A DNA stretch of 64,000 nucleotides from an uncultured Bacteroidota bacterium (GTDB lineage Bacteria > Bacteroidota > Bacteroidia > Bacteroidales > P3). A model generated the notes under the pieces. It ran no database searches, had not been told where the DNA came from, and saw nothing but the letters and a program-made list of their open reading frames with translations. The DNA is taken from assembly GCA_902771735.1 (NCBI GenBank), contig CACXXO010000006.1:62001-126000 (forward strand). Direction: 5' to 3'. This document shows positions 16,270 through 25,089 of the stretch, piece after piece. The position numbers were made by a program, and so were the translations under genes. Position 1 is the stretch's first letter; each line of letters starts with the position of its first letter.

Positions 16270-16316
16270 AATCCCATTAATTTGCTCAATTAACCCATTA
16301 AACCCATAAACCCATG
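16270..16316 (+). repeat. Period-9 micro-array ending in the pgk start codon
   Basis: Nonamers of the CCCATTAAA type (ATTAACCCA, TTAAACCCA, TAAACCCAT) run directly into the pgk ATG, which is formed by the last unit (CCCATG). The same arrangement occurs before the PII-like gene at 20791-20826 on the minus strand. Confidence 0.8.
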
Positions 16317-17510
16317 AAAAGTATAAAAGATACCAATTTTGCAGGCAAGAAAGTCCTGCTCCGCGTGGACTTCAACGTCCCCATGAACGATCAGAAGCAG
16401 ATTACCGACGACACGCGTATGCGTGAATCGATGCCCACCATTGAGAAACTTCTCAAAGACGGTGCTGCTATCATCATCATGGCCCACTTCGGCCGTCCCA
16501 AGAAAGGCGGCTTCGAGCCCGAGTTGACCCTTGAGCCGGTGGCCAAGTACCTCGAGACCCTTGTTGGCCGTCCTGTGAAGTTCACCCAGGAACTCCTTGG
16601 CAGTGGCAAGCCCGAGCAGATGGCCAAAGAACTGAAAGGTGGCGAGGTGATGCTCCTCGAGAACATACGCTTCTATCCCGAAGAGACCAAAGGCGGCGAG
16701 GATCTCGCCCGTCAGTTGGCCGCCCTCGGCGACTGCTACATCAACGACGCTTTCGGTGCCGCCCACCGCGAGCACTCGTCGACTGCCGTTATCGCCAAGT
16801 TCTTCCCCAACGACAAGTATTTCGGCTTCCTCATGGAGAACGAGGTGCGCAACCTCGAGAAACTCATGCAGAATCCGCCGCGTCCCTTCACTGCCATCAT
16901 CGGTGGCTCCAAGGTCAGCAGCAAGATTGGCATCCTTGAGAACCTCCTCGACAAGGTCGACAACATGATCATCATCGGCGGCATGCGCTACACCTTCACC
17001 AAGGCCCTCGGCGGCAAGATTGGTAACTCCATTTGCGAGGACGACAAACTCGATCTGGCTCGCGAGCTTATGCGCCGCATGGACGAGAAGGGCGTGAAGT
17101 ACTACCTGCCCGTCGACAGCGTCATCGGCGACAAGTTCGGCAACGACGCCAACACCCAGATTGTCCCCTCCGGCGAAGTCCCCGACGGCTGGGAGAGCAT
17201 GGACTGCGGTCCCGAGAGCTGCAAGGCCATCCACGACATCGTGATGAACAGCAAGACCATCCTCTGGAACGGTCCTGCCGGTGTCTTCGAGATTGAGACC
17301 TTTGCCAAAGGTACCAAGGCCATCGCCCAGAGTGTGGCCGAAAGCTGCAAGAAGGGTTGCTTCGCCGCCGTGGGCGGTGGCGACAGCGTGGCTGCCGTCA
17401 AGCAGATGGGCATCGCCGACCAGATGAGCTACGTCTCCACCGGTGGTGGCGCCATGCTCGAATACCTCGAAGGCAAAGTCCTCCCTGGCATCAAGGCCAT
17501 CAAGGATTGA
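16314..17510 (+). CDS. pgk: Phosphoglycerate kinase
   Basis: The 398-residue glycolytic enzyme transfers phosphate from 1,3-bisphosphoglycerate to ADP. The N-terminal VLLRVDFNVPMN, the MAHFGRPK segment, ENIRFYPEET, and the C-terminal nucleotide loop AAVGGGDSVAAV are all present. The length is normal. The ATG lies at the end of a period-9 repeat. A clear intrinsic terminator follows 10 bp after the stop. Confidence 0.96.
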   Translation: MKSIKDTNFAGKKVLLRVDFNVPMNDQKQITDDTRMRESMPTIEKLLKDGAAIIIMAHFGRPKKGGFEPELTLEPVAKYLETLVGRPVKFTQELLGSGKPEQMAKELKGGEVMLLENIRFYPEETKGGEDLARQLAALGDCYINDAFGAAHREHSSTAVIAKFFPNDKYFGFLMENEVRNLEKLMQNPPRPFTAIIGGSKVSSKIGILENLLDKVDNMIIIGGMRYTFTKALGGKIGNSICEDDKLDLARELMRRMDEKGVKYYLPVDSVIGDKFGNDANTQIVPSGEVPDGWESMDCGPESCKAIHDIVMNSKTILWNGPAGVFEIETFAKGTKAIAQSVAESCKKGCFAAVGGGDSVAAVKQMGIADQMSYVSTGGGAMLEYLEGKVLPGIKAIKD

Positions 17511-17520
17511 GTTCGTTGTC

Positions 17521-17561
17521 AAAAAGGTGCGGTATGATGTTTTGTCTGCCGCACCTTTTTT
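17521..17561 (+). terminator. Intrinsic terminator after pgk
   Basis: A 12-bp stem AAAAAGGTGCGG/CCGCACCTTTTT around a 16-nt loop ends in a T run. It is strong in the plus direction. Confidence 0.93.
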
Positions 17562-17582
17562 GTATATTATAATCAAACAACG

Positions 17583-18401
17583 ATGAAAAAGTATCGGACT
17601 GCCATATTGTTGTTTACAATCTTTGTGGCGATAGCCGTGGCACTGTATCTTATAACAGGCAAGTTGTTCCTATTGCTCAATTTCGGTTATATCGGCCTCT
17701 GTTTGGGTATTGGGGCGGCTTTGACTGCGTCGGGATGGCGCCACGCAAGGCTGTTCGTACAGTTCGCGGTTGGATTGTATATTCTGGTGTTCCTCGGGCT
17801 GATATGTCATGAGAACATGCAGATAGAGGGCTTCTGGTACTATCTTTTTTTGGGTGTCGTGGGTGCAGGCACCTTGCATTATGCCATCGCCAAGATATTC
17901 GGACCGCTACTCTTCGGTCGCGGTTGGTGTGGCTATGCCTGCTGGACGGCCATGGTGCTCGACCTGTTGCCTTACAAGCAGCCCAAAGGTCCGAGGAAGC
18001 GCATTGGTTACATCCGATATATCGTATTCGGCCTTTCGTTGGCACTTGTGGTCGTGCTATTCCTGATTGGCGAAGCTACCCCCTCTGTGATGTTCCGCCT
18101 CTTCATCCTCGGCAACATTGTCTATTATATCGTCGGCATAGCGTTGGCTGTCGCTTTCTGCGACAACCGCGCCTTCTGCAAGTATATTTGTCCCGTGACG
18201 GTCTTCCTCAAGCCCATGAGCCGCTACTCGCTTCTTCGCATCCGCTACGATGCCGACAAATGCATCCATTGTGGCAAATGTGCCGAAGTATGCCCCATGG
18301 ATGTCGAGGTGACCAACGACTCACGTAAGAAGAAGAACGCCACCGAGTGCATCCTCTGCCACAACTGCACCCGCGCCTGTCCCGTAAAAGCTTTGAAATG
18401 A
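17583..18401 (+). CDS. NapH/YccM-like membrane 4Fe-4S protein
   Basis: The 272-residue protein has five or six membrane segments. Between them is the GRGWCGYACWTAMVLDLLPY motif (about 114-133), then CDNRAFCKYICPV typical of NapH/CcoG-type redox proteins. Two C-terminal ferredoxin motifs follow: CIHCGKCAEVCP (about 227-238) and CILCHNCTRACP (about 257-268). It should carry two [4Fe-4S] clusters on the cytoplasmic side of the inner membrane and pass electrons to or from quinones. The partner is unknown. The YgiQ gene follows after 1 bp and is probably cotranscribed. Confidence 0.85.
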   Translation: MKKYRTAILLFTIFVAIAVALYLITGKLFLLLNFGYIGLCLGIGAALTASGWRHARLFVQFAVGLYILVFLGLICHENMQIEGFWYYLFLGVVGAGTLHYAIAKIFGPLLFGRGWCGYACWTAMVLDLLPYKQPKGPRKRIGYIRYIVFGLSLALVVVLFLIGEATPSVMFRLFILGNIVYYIVGIALAVAFCDNRAFCKYICPVTVFLKPMSRYSLLRIRYDADKCIHCGKCAEVCPMDVEVTNDSRKKKNATECILCHNCTRACPVKALK

Positions 18402-18402
18402 T

Positions 18403-20205
18403 ATGCCTCATTTTCTGCCGATAACGTTGGACGAGGTCAAGCGCCTCGGATGGGAACAGGTCGATGTGGTCCTGGTCACGGGCGATGCGTATGTGGACCA
18501 TCCGTCGTTTGGCACGGCGGTGATTGGGCGGACGCTGGAGGCGGCAGGGTATCGTGTGGCTATCATCCCGCAACCTAATTGGAGGGATGATTTGAGGGAT
18601 TTCCGCAAGTTCGGCGCCCCGAGGCTGTTCTTCGGTGTCACCTCCGGCGCCATGGACTCCATGGTGAACCACTACACCGCGGCGCGGCGCCTGCGCCACG
18701 ACGACGCCTACACGCCCGGCGGGCAGGCTGGGTTCCGCCCCGACCGCGCGACCTACGTCTATTCGCGCATCCTCAAGCAGATATACCCCGATGTGCCCGT
18801 CATCATGGCCGGCATCGAGGCCAGCATGCGCCGCCTGGCGCACTACGACTACTGGGATGACCGCCTGTTCCCCAGCATCTTGATGGATACGTCTGCCGAC
18901 CTGTTGAATTACGGAATGGGGGAGAGGACAACGCTGAAGATTGCCCGTCTGCTGGACGAAGGCAAAGGCATCGAGGCCTGCCGGGAGCTGCCGCAAGTGG
19001 TATGGGTTTCTCGGAATATTCCGAGTGTTCGGAATAATCAGAATAATCCGATTGTACTTCATTCCTTCGAGGAGTGCCAGAAGAGCAAGCGTTGCGAGGC
19101 GGAGAACTATCAAATCATTGAGCGTGAGAGCAACAAGATAGAATGTGCCACGCTGGTGCAGCGCCACGGCGACCGCTATGTGGTGGTGAACCCACCCGAG
19201 CCGCCGATGACCACCGAAGAGATAGACGCCTCGTTCGACCTGCCCTACCTGCGCCTGCCGCACCCCAAATACAAGAAACGTGGCCCGATACCGGCCTTCG
19301 AGATGATACGCTGGAGCGTCAACACCCACCGCGGATGCTTCGGCGGCTGCTCCTTCTGCACCATCAGCGCCCACCAGGGCAAGCAGATAGCCTCGCGTAG
19401 CGAGGAGAGCATCCTTCGTGAAGTGGAATGCATCACGCAAGACCCTGACTTCCACGGCGTGCTGACCGATCTTGGCGGTCCCTCGGCCAACATGTGGCGC
19501 ATGAAGGGCAAGAACCCTGACCTTTGCCGCAAATGCAGCCGCTACAGCTGCTCCATGCCCTCCCTCTGCAAGAACCTCGACAGCGACCACCGGCCGATGG
19601 TTTCGCTGTTGAAGAAGGTTTCCACTCACCAGAAAGTGAATCATTTATACGTTGGAAGCGGCATCCGCTGCGACCTCTTTACTGAGGACAACGGTGGCTG
19701 GCAATACTTCCGCCAGGTGGTGGTCAATCACACAAGCGGCCGACTTAAGGTGGCGCCGGAGCACACCTCCGACCATGTGCTGGCTCTCATGCGCAAGCCC
19801 TCCTTCAGTCTTTTTCGCGAGACCAAGCGCCGCTTTGACGAGATATGCAAACAGGCAGGTTTGCGTTACCAGCTCATCCCTTACTTCATCAGCAGCCACC
19901 CCGGCTGCCGTCTCCAAGACATGGCGCAACTGGCTGTCGACATGAAACAGATGGGCTACCGTCTGGAGCAGATCCAGGATTTCACGCCTACGCCCATGAC
20001 CCTCGCCACCGAGATGTACTACACCGGCATCGACCCCACGACCATGAAGCCCGTTTATGTGGCCACCACCCCCGGCGACAAGGCCGACCAGCGCCGCCTA
20101 TTCTTCTTCTACAAGCCCGACCAGCAGCGCGACATCATCGCCAGCCTCCGCCGCCACAACCTTACACAATTCATTCCGAAACTTTTTCCCGGCAAGGGAC
20201 GATAG
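18403..20205 (+). CDS. ygiQ: YgiQ family radical SAM protein
   Basis: The 600-residue protein has the N-terminal YgiQ domain (PITLDEVKRLGWEQVDVVLV; GVTSGAMDSMVNHYTAARR). Its radical SAM core begins NTHRGCFGGCSFCTISAHQG, with the cluster-binding CxxxCxxC at about residues 311-318. A second Cys group, CRKCSRYSCSMPSLC, lies near 370-385 and could bind another cluster. The substrate of the family is not established. A period-9 array at 19010-19054 encodes RNI-PSV-RNN-QNN-PIV in a loop. Terminator-like hairpins follow the stop. Confidence 0.93.
   Translation: MPHFLPITLDEVKRLGWEQVDVVLVTGDAYVDHPSFGTAVIGRTLEAAGYRVAIIPQPNWRDDLRDFRKFGAPRLFFGVTSGAMDSMVNHYTAARRLRHDDAYTPGGQAGFRPDRATYVYSRILKQIYPDVPVIMAGIEASMRRLAHYDYWDDRLFPSILMDTSADLLNYGMGERTTLKIARLLDEGKGIEACRELPQVVWVSRNIPSVRNNQNNPIVLHSFEECQKSKRCEAENYQIIERESNKIECATLVQRHGDRYVVVNPPEPPMTTEEIDASFDLPYLRLPHPKYKKRGPIPAFEMIRWSVNTHRGCFGGCSFCTISAHQGKQIASRSEESILREVECITQDPDFHGVLTDLGGPSANMWRMKGKNPDLCRKCSRYSCSMPSLCKNLDSDHRPMVSLLKKVSTHQKVNHLYVGSGIRCDLFTEDNGGWQYFRQVVVNHTSGRLKVAPEHTSDHVLALMRKPSFSLFRETKRRFDEICKQAGLRYQLIPYFISSHPGCRLQDMAQLAVDMKQMGYRLEQIQDFTPTPMTLATEMYYTGIDPTTMKPVYVATTPGDKADQRRLFFFYKPDQQRDIIASLRRHNLTQFIPKLFPGKGR
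19010..19054 (+). repeat. In-frame period-9 micro-array inside ygiQ
   Basis: Nonamers TCGGAATAT, TCCGAGTGT, TCGGAATAA, TCAGAATAA, TCCGATTGT encode a three-residue periodic peptide in frame. No other part of ygiQ is like this. Confidence 0.75.
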
Positions 20206-20212
20206 ATCCTAT

Positions 20213-20286
20213 CAGTAGAGACGCAGCCTGCTGCGTCTCCTCATGTAACGATGTCTACCGGGAAACGCAGCAGGCTGTGTCTTTAC
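20213..20286 (+). repeat. Long inverted repeat with GAGACGCAG core
   Basis: The segment GTAGAGACGCAGCCTGCTGC (20213-20232) recurs inverted at about 20263-20286 with two or three mismatches. The left arm alone also forms a small GACGCAGC/GCTGCGTC hairpin. It lies just after the ygiQ stop and may contribute to termination or mRNA 3' stability. The core resembles the terminator stem at 4328. Confidence 0.7.
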
Positions 20287-20312
20287 GGGAGAGGTAGAAT
20301 TAGGATGAAAAA

Positions 20313-20422
20313 CCTACCAACTACCTACCATCTCCCTATCATCTCCTACCATGGTAGGAGTTGGTACGGAGATGGTACGGAGTTGGGTCGGAGTTGATAC
20401 GGAGTTGGTACTAAGTATCAGG
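20313..20422 (+). repeat. 11-bp-unit palindromic array, copy 3
   Basis: Exactly ten 11-bp units: three of CCTACCATCTC type, the dyad unit CTACCATGGTA (20346-20356), then GGAGTTGGTAC, GGAGATGGTAC, GGAGTTGGGTC, GGAGTTGATAC, GGAGTTGGTAC and the terminal TAAGTATCAGG. This is the cleanest copy and can serve as a reference. It lies between convergent genes. Confidence 0.95.
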
Positions 20423-20435
20423 TAGTTGGAAAGCA

Positions 20436-20473
20436 AAAAAAAAACCGCGGTTTTCGGAAAAACCGCGGTTTTT
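20436..20473. terminator. Bidirectional terminator between ygiQ and the PII-like gene
   Basis: Two copies of AAAACCGCGGTTTT separated by CGG form a strong stem flanked by A runs on one side and T runs on the other, so it can act in both directions. Convergent genes end on each side. Confidence 0.88.
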
Positions 20474-20499
20474 GATATAAGTTTGTAACTTTGTAATAA

Positions 20500-20793
20500 T
20501 CAGACCATTTGTTCAATATTCCATACGAAAGCCCGGATGCCGACCTCTTCGTTGCGTTTGTCGAGTTTGCGGACGGAGAGGAGGAGCTCGTCGACCTTGT
20601 CGTCCTCGACGACGGTCATGATGGCGTTGTTGAGCTCGGGCCAGGTGTGGGTGCCGCGGTGCGGGTCGCCGACCTCGTGGCCGCGTCCTTGGACGTTCTC
20701 CCAGAAGGTGAATCCGCGGATGCCGAGGGTGTCGAGCATGTATTCCACTCGTTCGTTGTTGGCCTGGTTGTATACTATTAAAACTGATTTCAT
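20500..20793 (-). CDS. PII-like small protein of the RND efflux operon
   Basis: The 97-residue protein (MKSVLIVYNQANNERVEYML at the start) has the size and alternating strand-helix pattern of the ferredoxin-like PII/CutA superfamily, with a conserved-looking turn GRGHEVGDPHRGTHTWPELN. It is the last gene of the tetR-tolC-MFP-RND operon. Divergent PII paralogues beside heavy-metal or RND efflux genes are known, and a sensing role for the exporter is inferred. The canonical T-loop uridylylation Tyr is not evident. Its ATG is formed by a period-9 repeat. Confidence 0.7.
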   Translation of the reverse strand: MKSVLIVYNQANNERVEYMLDTLGIRGFTFWENVQGRGHEVGDPHRGTHTWPELNNAIMTVVEDDKVDELLLSVRKLDKRNEEVGIRAFVWNIEQMV

Positions 20794-20826
20794 GGGGTGA
20801 ATGGGTTTAATGGTTTTACTGGGCGT
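20791..20826 (-). repeat. Period-9 micro-array at the PII-like start codon
   Basis: On the minus strand nonamers AAAACCATT, AAACCCATT, CACCCCATG run into the start codon, as at pgk (16270). The array also covers the last codons of the RND gene. Confidence 0.75.
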
Positions 20827-23800
20827 TGTTGTCGAGTTCGATTTTCATGAATACGAATTTCTTGCGTTCCTTCTCCTTCTTCTCGATGTCGCCGCGGCGG
20901 TTGAAGACGCCGTAGAGGACGGGGACGATGATGAGGGTGACGAAGGTGGAGACTGTGAGGCCGCCGATGACGACGAGGCCCATGGTGGTCCATATTTCGG
21001 AGCCTTCAGAGGTGGAGGTGGCCATGGGTATCATGCCGAGGATGGTGGTGAAGGCCGTCATGAGCACCGGGCGCAGACGGCTCTGGCCGGAGATGGCAAT
21101 GGCCTCGTTGAGGGTGATGCCGCGTTCGCGCATGAGGTTGATGTAGTCCACCAGCACAATACCGTTCTTCACAACGATACCGATGAGCAGGATGAGGCCG
21201 AGGAGACCCACCATGTCGAGGTTGTTTCCGGTGAAGAACATCATGAGGATGACACCCGAGATGGCGAAGGGGATGGAGAACATGATGATGAAGGGCTTGG
21301 CGAAGCTTTCAAACTGCGAGGCCATAACGATGTAGACGAGCATCATGATGAGCAGGCCGAGCATGAGCATGTCGCGGCTCGAGTCCTGCTGGTCCTCATA
21401 GGCGCCGGCGAGGGCGACGTGGATTTCGGAGGGTATCTCCATCTGGTCGAGCTCATGCTGCACGCTCTGGGCGAGTTCCTGCAGCGAGGTGTTGAAGGGC
21501 ATGACGGTGAGGGTGAGGTAGCGCTGGCGGTTCTTGCGCTCAATGGTGGGCGGGCACCAGTATTCTTCAACCTTGGCTAGTTCTTCGAGCTTGATGATCT
21601 TGCCGGTGGGCGTGGGTATGGAGAGTTGCTCGATGTCGGAGATGGAGGAGCGGTATTCCTCGCGGAGGCGCACGACGATGTTGTATTCCTCGCCGTCTTC
21701 CTTGAGGAATCCGGCAGCCATTCCGTTGACGCGGTTGCGGACGTAGAGGGCTACGGTGGAGCCGTTGAGGCCGTGGAGGGCAAGCTTCTGCTTGTCGAAG
21801 GTGATCTTGAGCTCGGCGCGGTCTTCGTCGCGGCTGACCTTGGTGTCGCGGGCACCGGGGACGTTCTGTTCCACACGGCGTTTGAGCTCTTGGGTGAAGT
21901 TGGTGGTGAGGTCGAAGTCATAGCCGTAGATTTCGACGGCGAGCGAGTTGTTGCCGCCGCCACCCATCATGCCGCCTTGGTTGACCTGGAAGTTGACCAG
22001 CTCGGGATACTCGGCGAAGCACTTACGCAGCTTCTCCTGCATCTGGAAGATGGTCTCGTCGCGGTCGTACTTCTTGGTGCAGCGGATGGTCATGGAAATC
22101 TTGTTGTTGGTGGTGGAGTTGAAGAGCGCGGCGAAACCGGCGTCGTCGTTGGAGCCTGCCGTGGTGGAGACCACCAGCACATCGTCGCCGAGGATGTTGT
22201 AGATGTCGTCTTCCATGTGGCGTGCGGTCTTGAGGGTCTCTTCGATGCGGGTGCCGCGTTGCAGCTCGGCGCTGACGGAAATCTGTCCGTTGTCCTGTTC
22301 CTTCATGAAGTCGAGACCGATGGAGCCGGACATCATGGGCAGGAGGGTGACGACGAAGAAGGCAAGGGCGATGAGGAGGGTGACGCGTTTGTGGCGCAGG
22401 CACCAGCGCAGGAGGTTGGCATAGGCGGCGTCGATAGCATCGAAGGCGTGGCCCACGAAGCGGTGGTAGAAGCTGTGCTCTTTCTTGTACTCATAGGCTT
22501 CCTCGTCCTCTTTCTTGAAGAAGAAGGGACGCTCTTTGAGCATCTTGGAGGAGAGCATGGGTATGAGGGTAATGGCGGCGGTGGTGGAGACGCAGACTAC
22601 GATGGTGATGATCCAGCCCATCTCTTTCATGAAGATACCCATCATGCCGGGCAGCATGGTGAGGGGCACAAAGACGGCCACCAGCACCAGGGTGGTGGCG
22701 ATGACGGAGGTCCACACCTCGTTGGTGGCGCAAATGGCGGCCTCGCGCGGGTTCTCGCCTCGGTCGATATGCTTGGAGATGTTCTCGAGGACCACGATGG
22801 CATCGTCGACCACCATGCCAATGGCCACGGTGAGCGAAGCCAGGGAGATGATATTCAATGAGCTGTCGGCCAAGAGGAGGTAGATGAAGGAGGTGACGAG
22901 GGAGATGGGGATGGTGAGGGCGATGATGACGGTGGCGCGCCAGTTGCCGAGGAAGACGAGCACCACGAGGACCACGAAGAGGAGGGCGTAGAAGATACTC
23001 TCGCTGAGGCCGTTGATGGCGTTGACAATCTCTTCGGAGCCGTCGCGGATGAGGGTGGCCTCGATGTCGGGCGGCATGGTCTTCATGATTTTGTCCATCT
23101 CGGATTTCACCTGGCGGGCGATCTGCACGGTGTTGGCGCCGGTCTGCTTGGAGATGATGATGCGGCCGCCGTCGTGGCGGTTGATTTTCTCGTCGAGGGA
23201 AAGGTCCTTGATGGTGTCGCGCACGGTGGCGAGGTCGCGCACAAAGACCTGCTTGCCGGTCATGGTGGTGGTAACGGCGATGTCGGCTATCTCGGAGCTT
23301 TCCACATATTCGCCTTTGACGCGCATCTGGTACTGCTCCTTGCCCATCTTGACGGTGCCGGAGGCCAGGTCGAGGTTGTTGGCCGAGATGGCGTTGCCCA
23401 CCTGTTCGAGGCTGATGCCATAGGCGTCGAGCTGTTTGGGGTCAAGGTCGATATAGACATAGCGCTGGGGGGCACCGGAGACGGTGATGTTGCCGATGCC
23501 ATCGATGCGGTTGAGCTCGTTGACAACATTGTCCTCGAGGATGCGGTCAAGTCCCGAATAGCTCTCCTTGGCGGTGAAACCATAAATCATGATGGGCATA
23601 GCCGAGGAGTTGAGCTTCAGAATCATGGGACGGGAAACGCCTTCAGGCAGATTGTCGAAGAGCAGGTCGACATAACTTCGTATGTCGTTCAACGCCTCGT
23701 CGATATCTTCGCCCCATTCGAACTCGAGGGTGACGACGGAGATGTTGTCGCGCGAGTTGGAGGTGATGTTCTTCAGACCGTCGACGGAGTTGAGCGAGTT

Positions 23801-24004
23801 CTCGATGATTTTGGTGATGTTGGTCTCGATGTCGCTGGCGTTGGCACCGGCGTAGGTGGTCATCACAGTGACATAGGGAGGGTCCATCTCGGGCATCTGG
23901 TCGATAGGCAGACGCATCAAGGAGAAGAGACCCAGCACGATGACAGCCACAAAGATGAGGCCTGTCGTGATGGGCTTGTTGATTGCTGTTTTATAAATGG
24001 CCAT
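20816..24004 (-). CDS. RND efflux permease (AcrB/MexB family)
   Basis: The 1062-residue inner membrane pump has the usual 12-TM layout with two large periplasmic loops. The N-terminus INKPITTGLIFVAVIVLGLF, the porter-domain LPIDQMPEMDPPYVTVMTTY, and the TM4 proton-relay motif VAIGMVVDDAIVVLEN with paired Asp are visible. The second half repeats the fold (GLLGLILLIGIVVKNGIVLV). It works with the MFP and TolC proteins encoded upstream as a tripartite exporter. Substrate is not evident; the HAE-type features fit hydrophobic compounds rather than metals. The MFP gene precedes it by 21 bp. Confidence 0.94.
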   Translation of the reverse strand: MAIYKTAINKPITTGLIFVAVIVLGLFSLMRLPIDQMPEMDPPYVTVMTTYAGANASDIETNITKIIENSLNSVDGLKNITSNSRDNISVVTLEFEWGEDIDEALNDIRSYVDLLFDNLPEGVSRPMILKLNSSAMPIMIYGFTAKESYSGLDRILEDNVVNELNRIDGIGNITVSGAPQRYVYIDLDPKQLDAYGISLEQVGNAISANNLDLASGTVKMGKEQYQMRVKGEYVESSEIADIAVTTTMTGKQVFVRDLATVRDTIKDLSLDEKINRHDGGRIIISKQTGANTVQIARQVKSEMDKIMKTMPPDIEATLIRDGSEEIVNAINGLSESIFYALLFVVLVVLVFLGNWRATVIIALTIPISLVTSFIYLLLADSSLNIISLASLTVAIGMVVDDAIVVLENISKHIDRGENPREAAICATNEVWTSVIATTLVLVAVFVPLTMLPGMMGIFMKEMGWIITIVVCVSTTAAITLIPMLSSKMLKERPFFFKKEDEEAYEYKKEHSFYHRFVGHAFDAIDAAYANLLRWCLRHKRVTLLIALAFFVVTLLPMMSGSIGLDFMKEQDNGQISVSAELQRGTRIEETLKTARHMEDDIYNILGDDVLVVSTTAGSNDDAGFAALFNSTTNNKISMTIRCTKKYDRDETIFQMQEKLRKCFAEYPELVNFQVNQGGMMGGGGNNSLAVEIYGYDFDLTTNFTQELKRRVEQNVPGARDTKVSRDEDRAELKITFDKQKLALHGLNGSTVALYVRNRVNGMAAGFLKEDGEEYNIVVRLREEYRSSISDIEQLSIPTPTGKIIKLEELAKVEEYWCPPTIERKNRQRYLTLTVMPFNTSLQELAQSVQHELDQMEIPSEIHVALAGAYEDQQDSSRDMLMLGLLIMMLVYIVMASQFESFAKPFIIMFSIPFAISGVILMMFFTGNNLDMVGLLGLILLIGIVVKNGIVLVDYINLMRERGITLNEAIAISGQSRLRPVLMTAFTTILGMIPMATSTSEGSEIWTTMGLVVIGGLTVSTFVTLIIVPVLYGVFNRRGDIEKKEKERKKFVFMKIELDNNAQ

Positions 24005-24025
24005 TGTTATTCTAGTTCTAATAGT

Positions 24026-25057
24026 TTATTCAACGATTTCCAGATTGTCGCCGTCGACGAGACGTGCCTGTCCGGTGACGACGAGGCGGTCGCCGGCTTT
24101 GAGGGCGCCGGGTTCGACGGGGATGATTTCGATGCGGTCGTCGAAGCGCTGGCCCATGGTGACGGCCACGCGGCGGGCGGTGTTGCCGTCGGCAACGAAG
24201 ACGTAGCGGTCATTCGAGCCGGTGAGTTTCAGCACGCTCTGGTAGGGCACGACGATGGCGTCGATCTCTCCAATGGCAAGGGTGGCGCGGACATACATGC
24301 CGGGACGTATTTTCTCGCTGCTGTTGGGAATGTTTAGCTTGGCTTGGAAGGTGTGGCTGGCGGGGTCGATGGTGGGGTAGACGATCTCGATGGTGGCGGG
24401 GAAGGTCTGGCCGGGATAGATGTCACTGGCGATGTCCACCTTCATGCCTTGCTTGACGAGGGGGAAGTAGGTCTCGGGAATGTTGATGATGGCCTTGAGA
24501 CGGGAAATCTGGGTCAGCGTAAGGATGGGCTGGCCAGCATACATCTCGCCATCCTCAAAGTTCTTGGCGCTGATGACGCCGGCGAACTGGGCCTTGACGA
24601 AGGTGTTCTGGTTGAGGAATTTCTCGCTTTCCACCAGCTGGTCGTAGCCGGCCTTTGTCTGGTCGTAGACCTGTTCGCTGACGGAGCCGCTGGCTTTGAG
24701 GGCGGTGACGCGGTCGAGCTCGGTCTTGGTGCTGGCCAGGTTGATGCGAGTGGTGTTGAGCTGGGTTTGGTCCATGCGGACGAGCATGGAGCCCTTCTGC
24801 ACACGACTGCCCACTTCGACATAGATGTGTTCGATGTGACCGGTGACCGACGGGGCAATGTTCATGGTTTCGTAGCCTTCGAGGGTAGAGGAGAGTTCGA
24901 GGCTCTTGGCGATGCGTTCGCTCTGGAGCACCTGGACCTTCACTTTCTCGGCTTCTTTCTTGGTGGTGGTGGCTGCTTTGTCGCCGCCTTTGCCGCCGCA
25001 GGCCACCATAGAGAGGGCGGCGATGGCGACGGTCGCAATTTTGAGATATTTATTCAT
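24026..25057 (-). CDS. RND periplasmic adaptor (membrane fusion lipoprotein)
   Basis: The 343-residue protein is started at the internal ATG at 25055-25057, because it gives a proper lipoprotein signal MNKYLKIATVAIAALSMVAC with the lipidated Cys at residue 20. An upstream in-frame ATG at 25090 would add 11 residues before it. It contains the split lipoyl segments (SVTGHIEHIYVEVGSRVQKG and FAGVISAKNFEDGEMYAGQP), an alpha-helical hairpin between them and the beta-barrel domain (PETYFPLVKQGMKVDIASDI). It links the RND pump to TolC. Confidence 0.92.
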   Translation of the reverse strand: MNKYLKIATVAIAALSMVACGGKGGDKAATTTKKEAEKVKVQVLQSERIAKSLELSSTLEGYETMNIAPSVTGHIEHIYVEVGSRVQKGSMLVRMDQTQLNTTRINLASTKTELDRVTALKASGSVSEQVYDQTKAGYDQLVESEKFLNQNTFVKAQFAGVISAKNFEDGEMYAGQPILTLTQISRLKAIINIPETYFPLVKQGMKVDIASDIYPGQTFPATIEIVYPTIDPASHTFQAKLNIPNSSEKIRPGMYVRATLAIGEIDAIVVPYQSVLKLTGSNDRYVFVADGNTARRVAVTMGQRFDDRIEIIPVEPGALKAGDRLVVTGQARLVDGDNLEIVE

Positions 25058-25089
25058 TGTAATTATTATTTTATTCTGTGAAAAATGCA

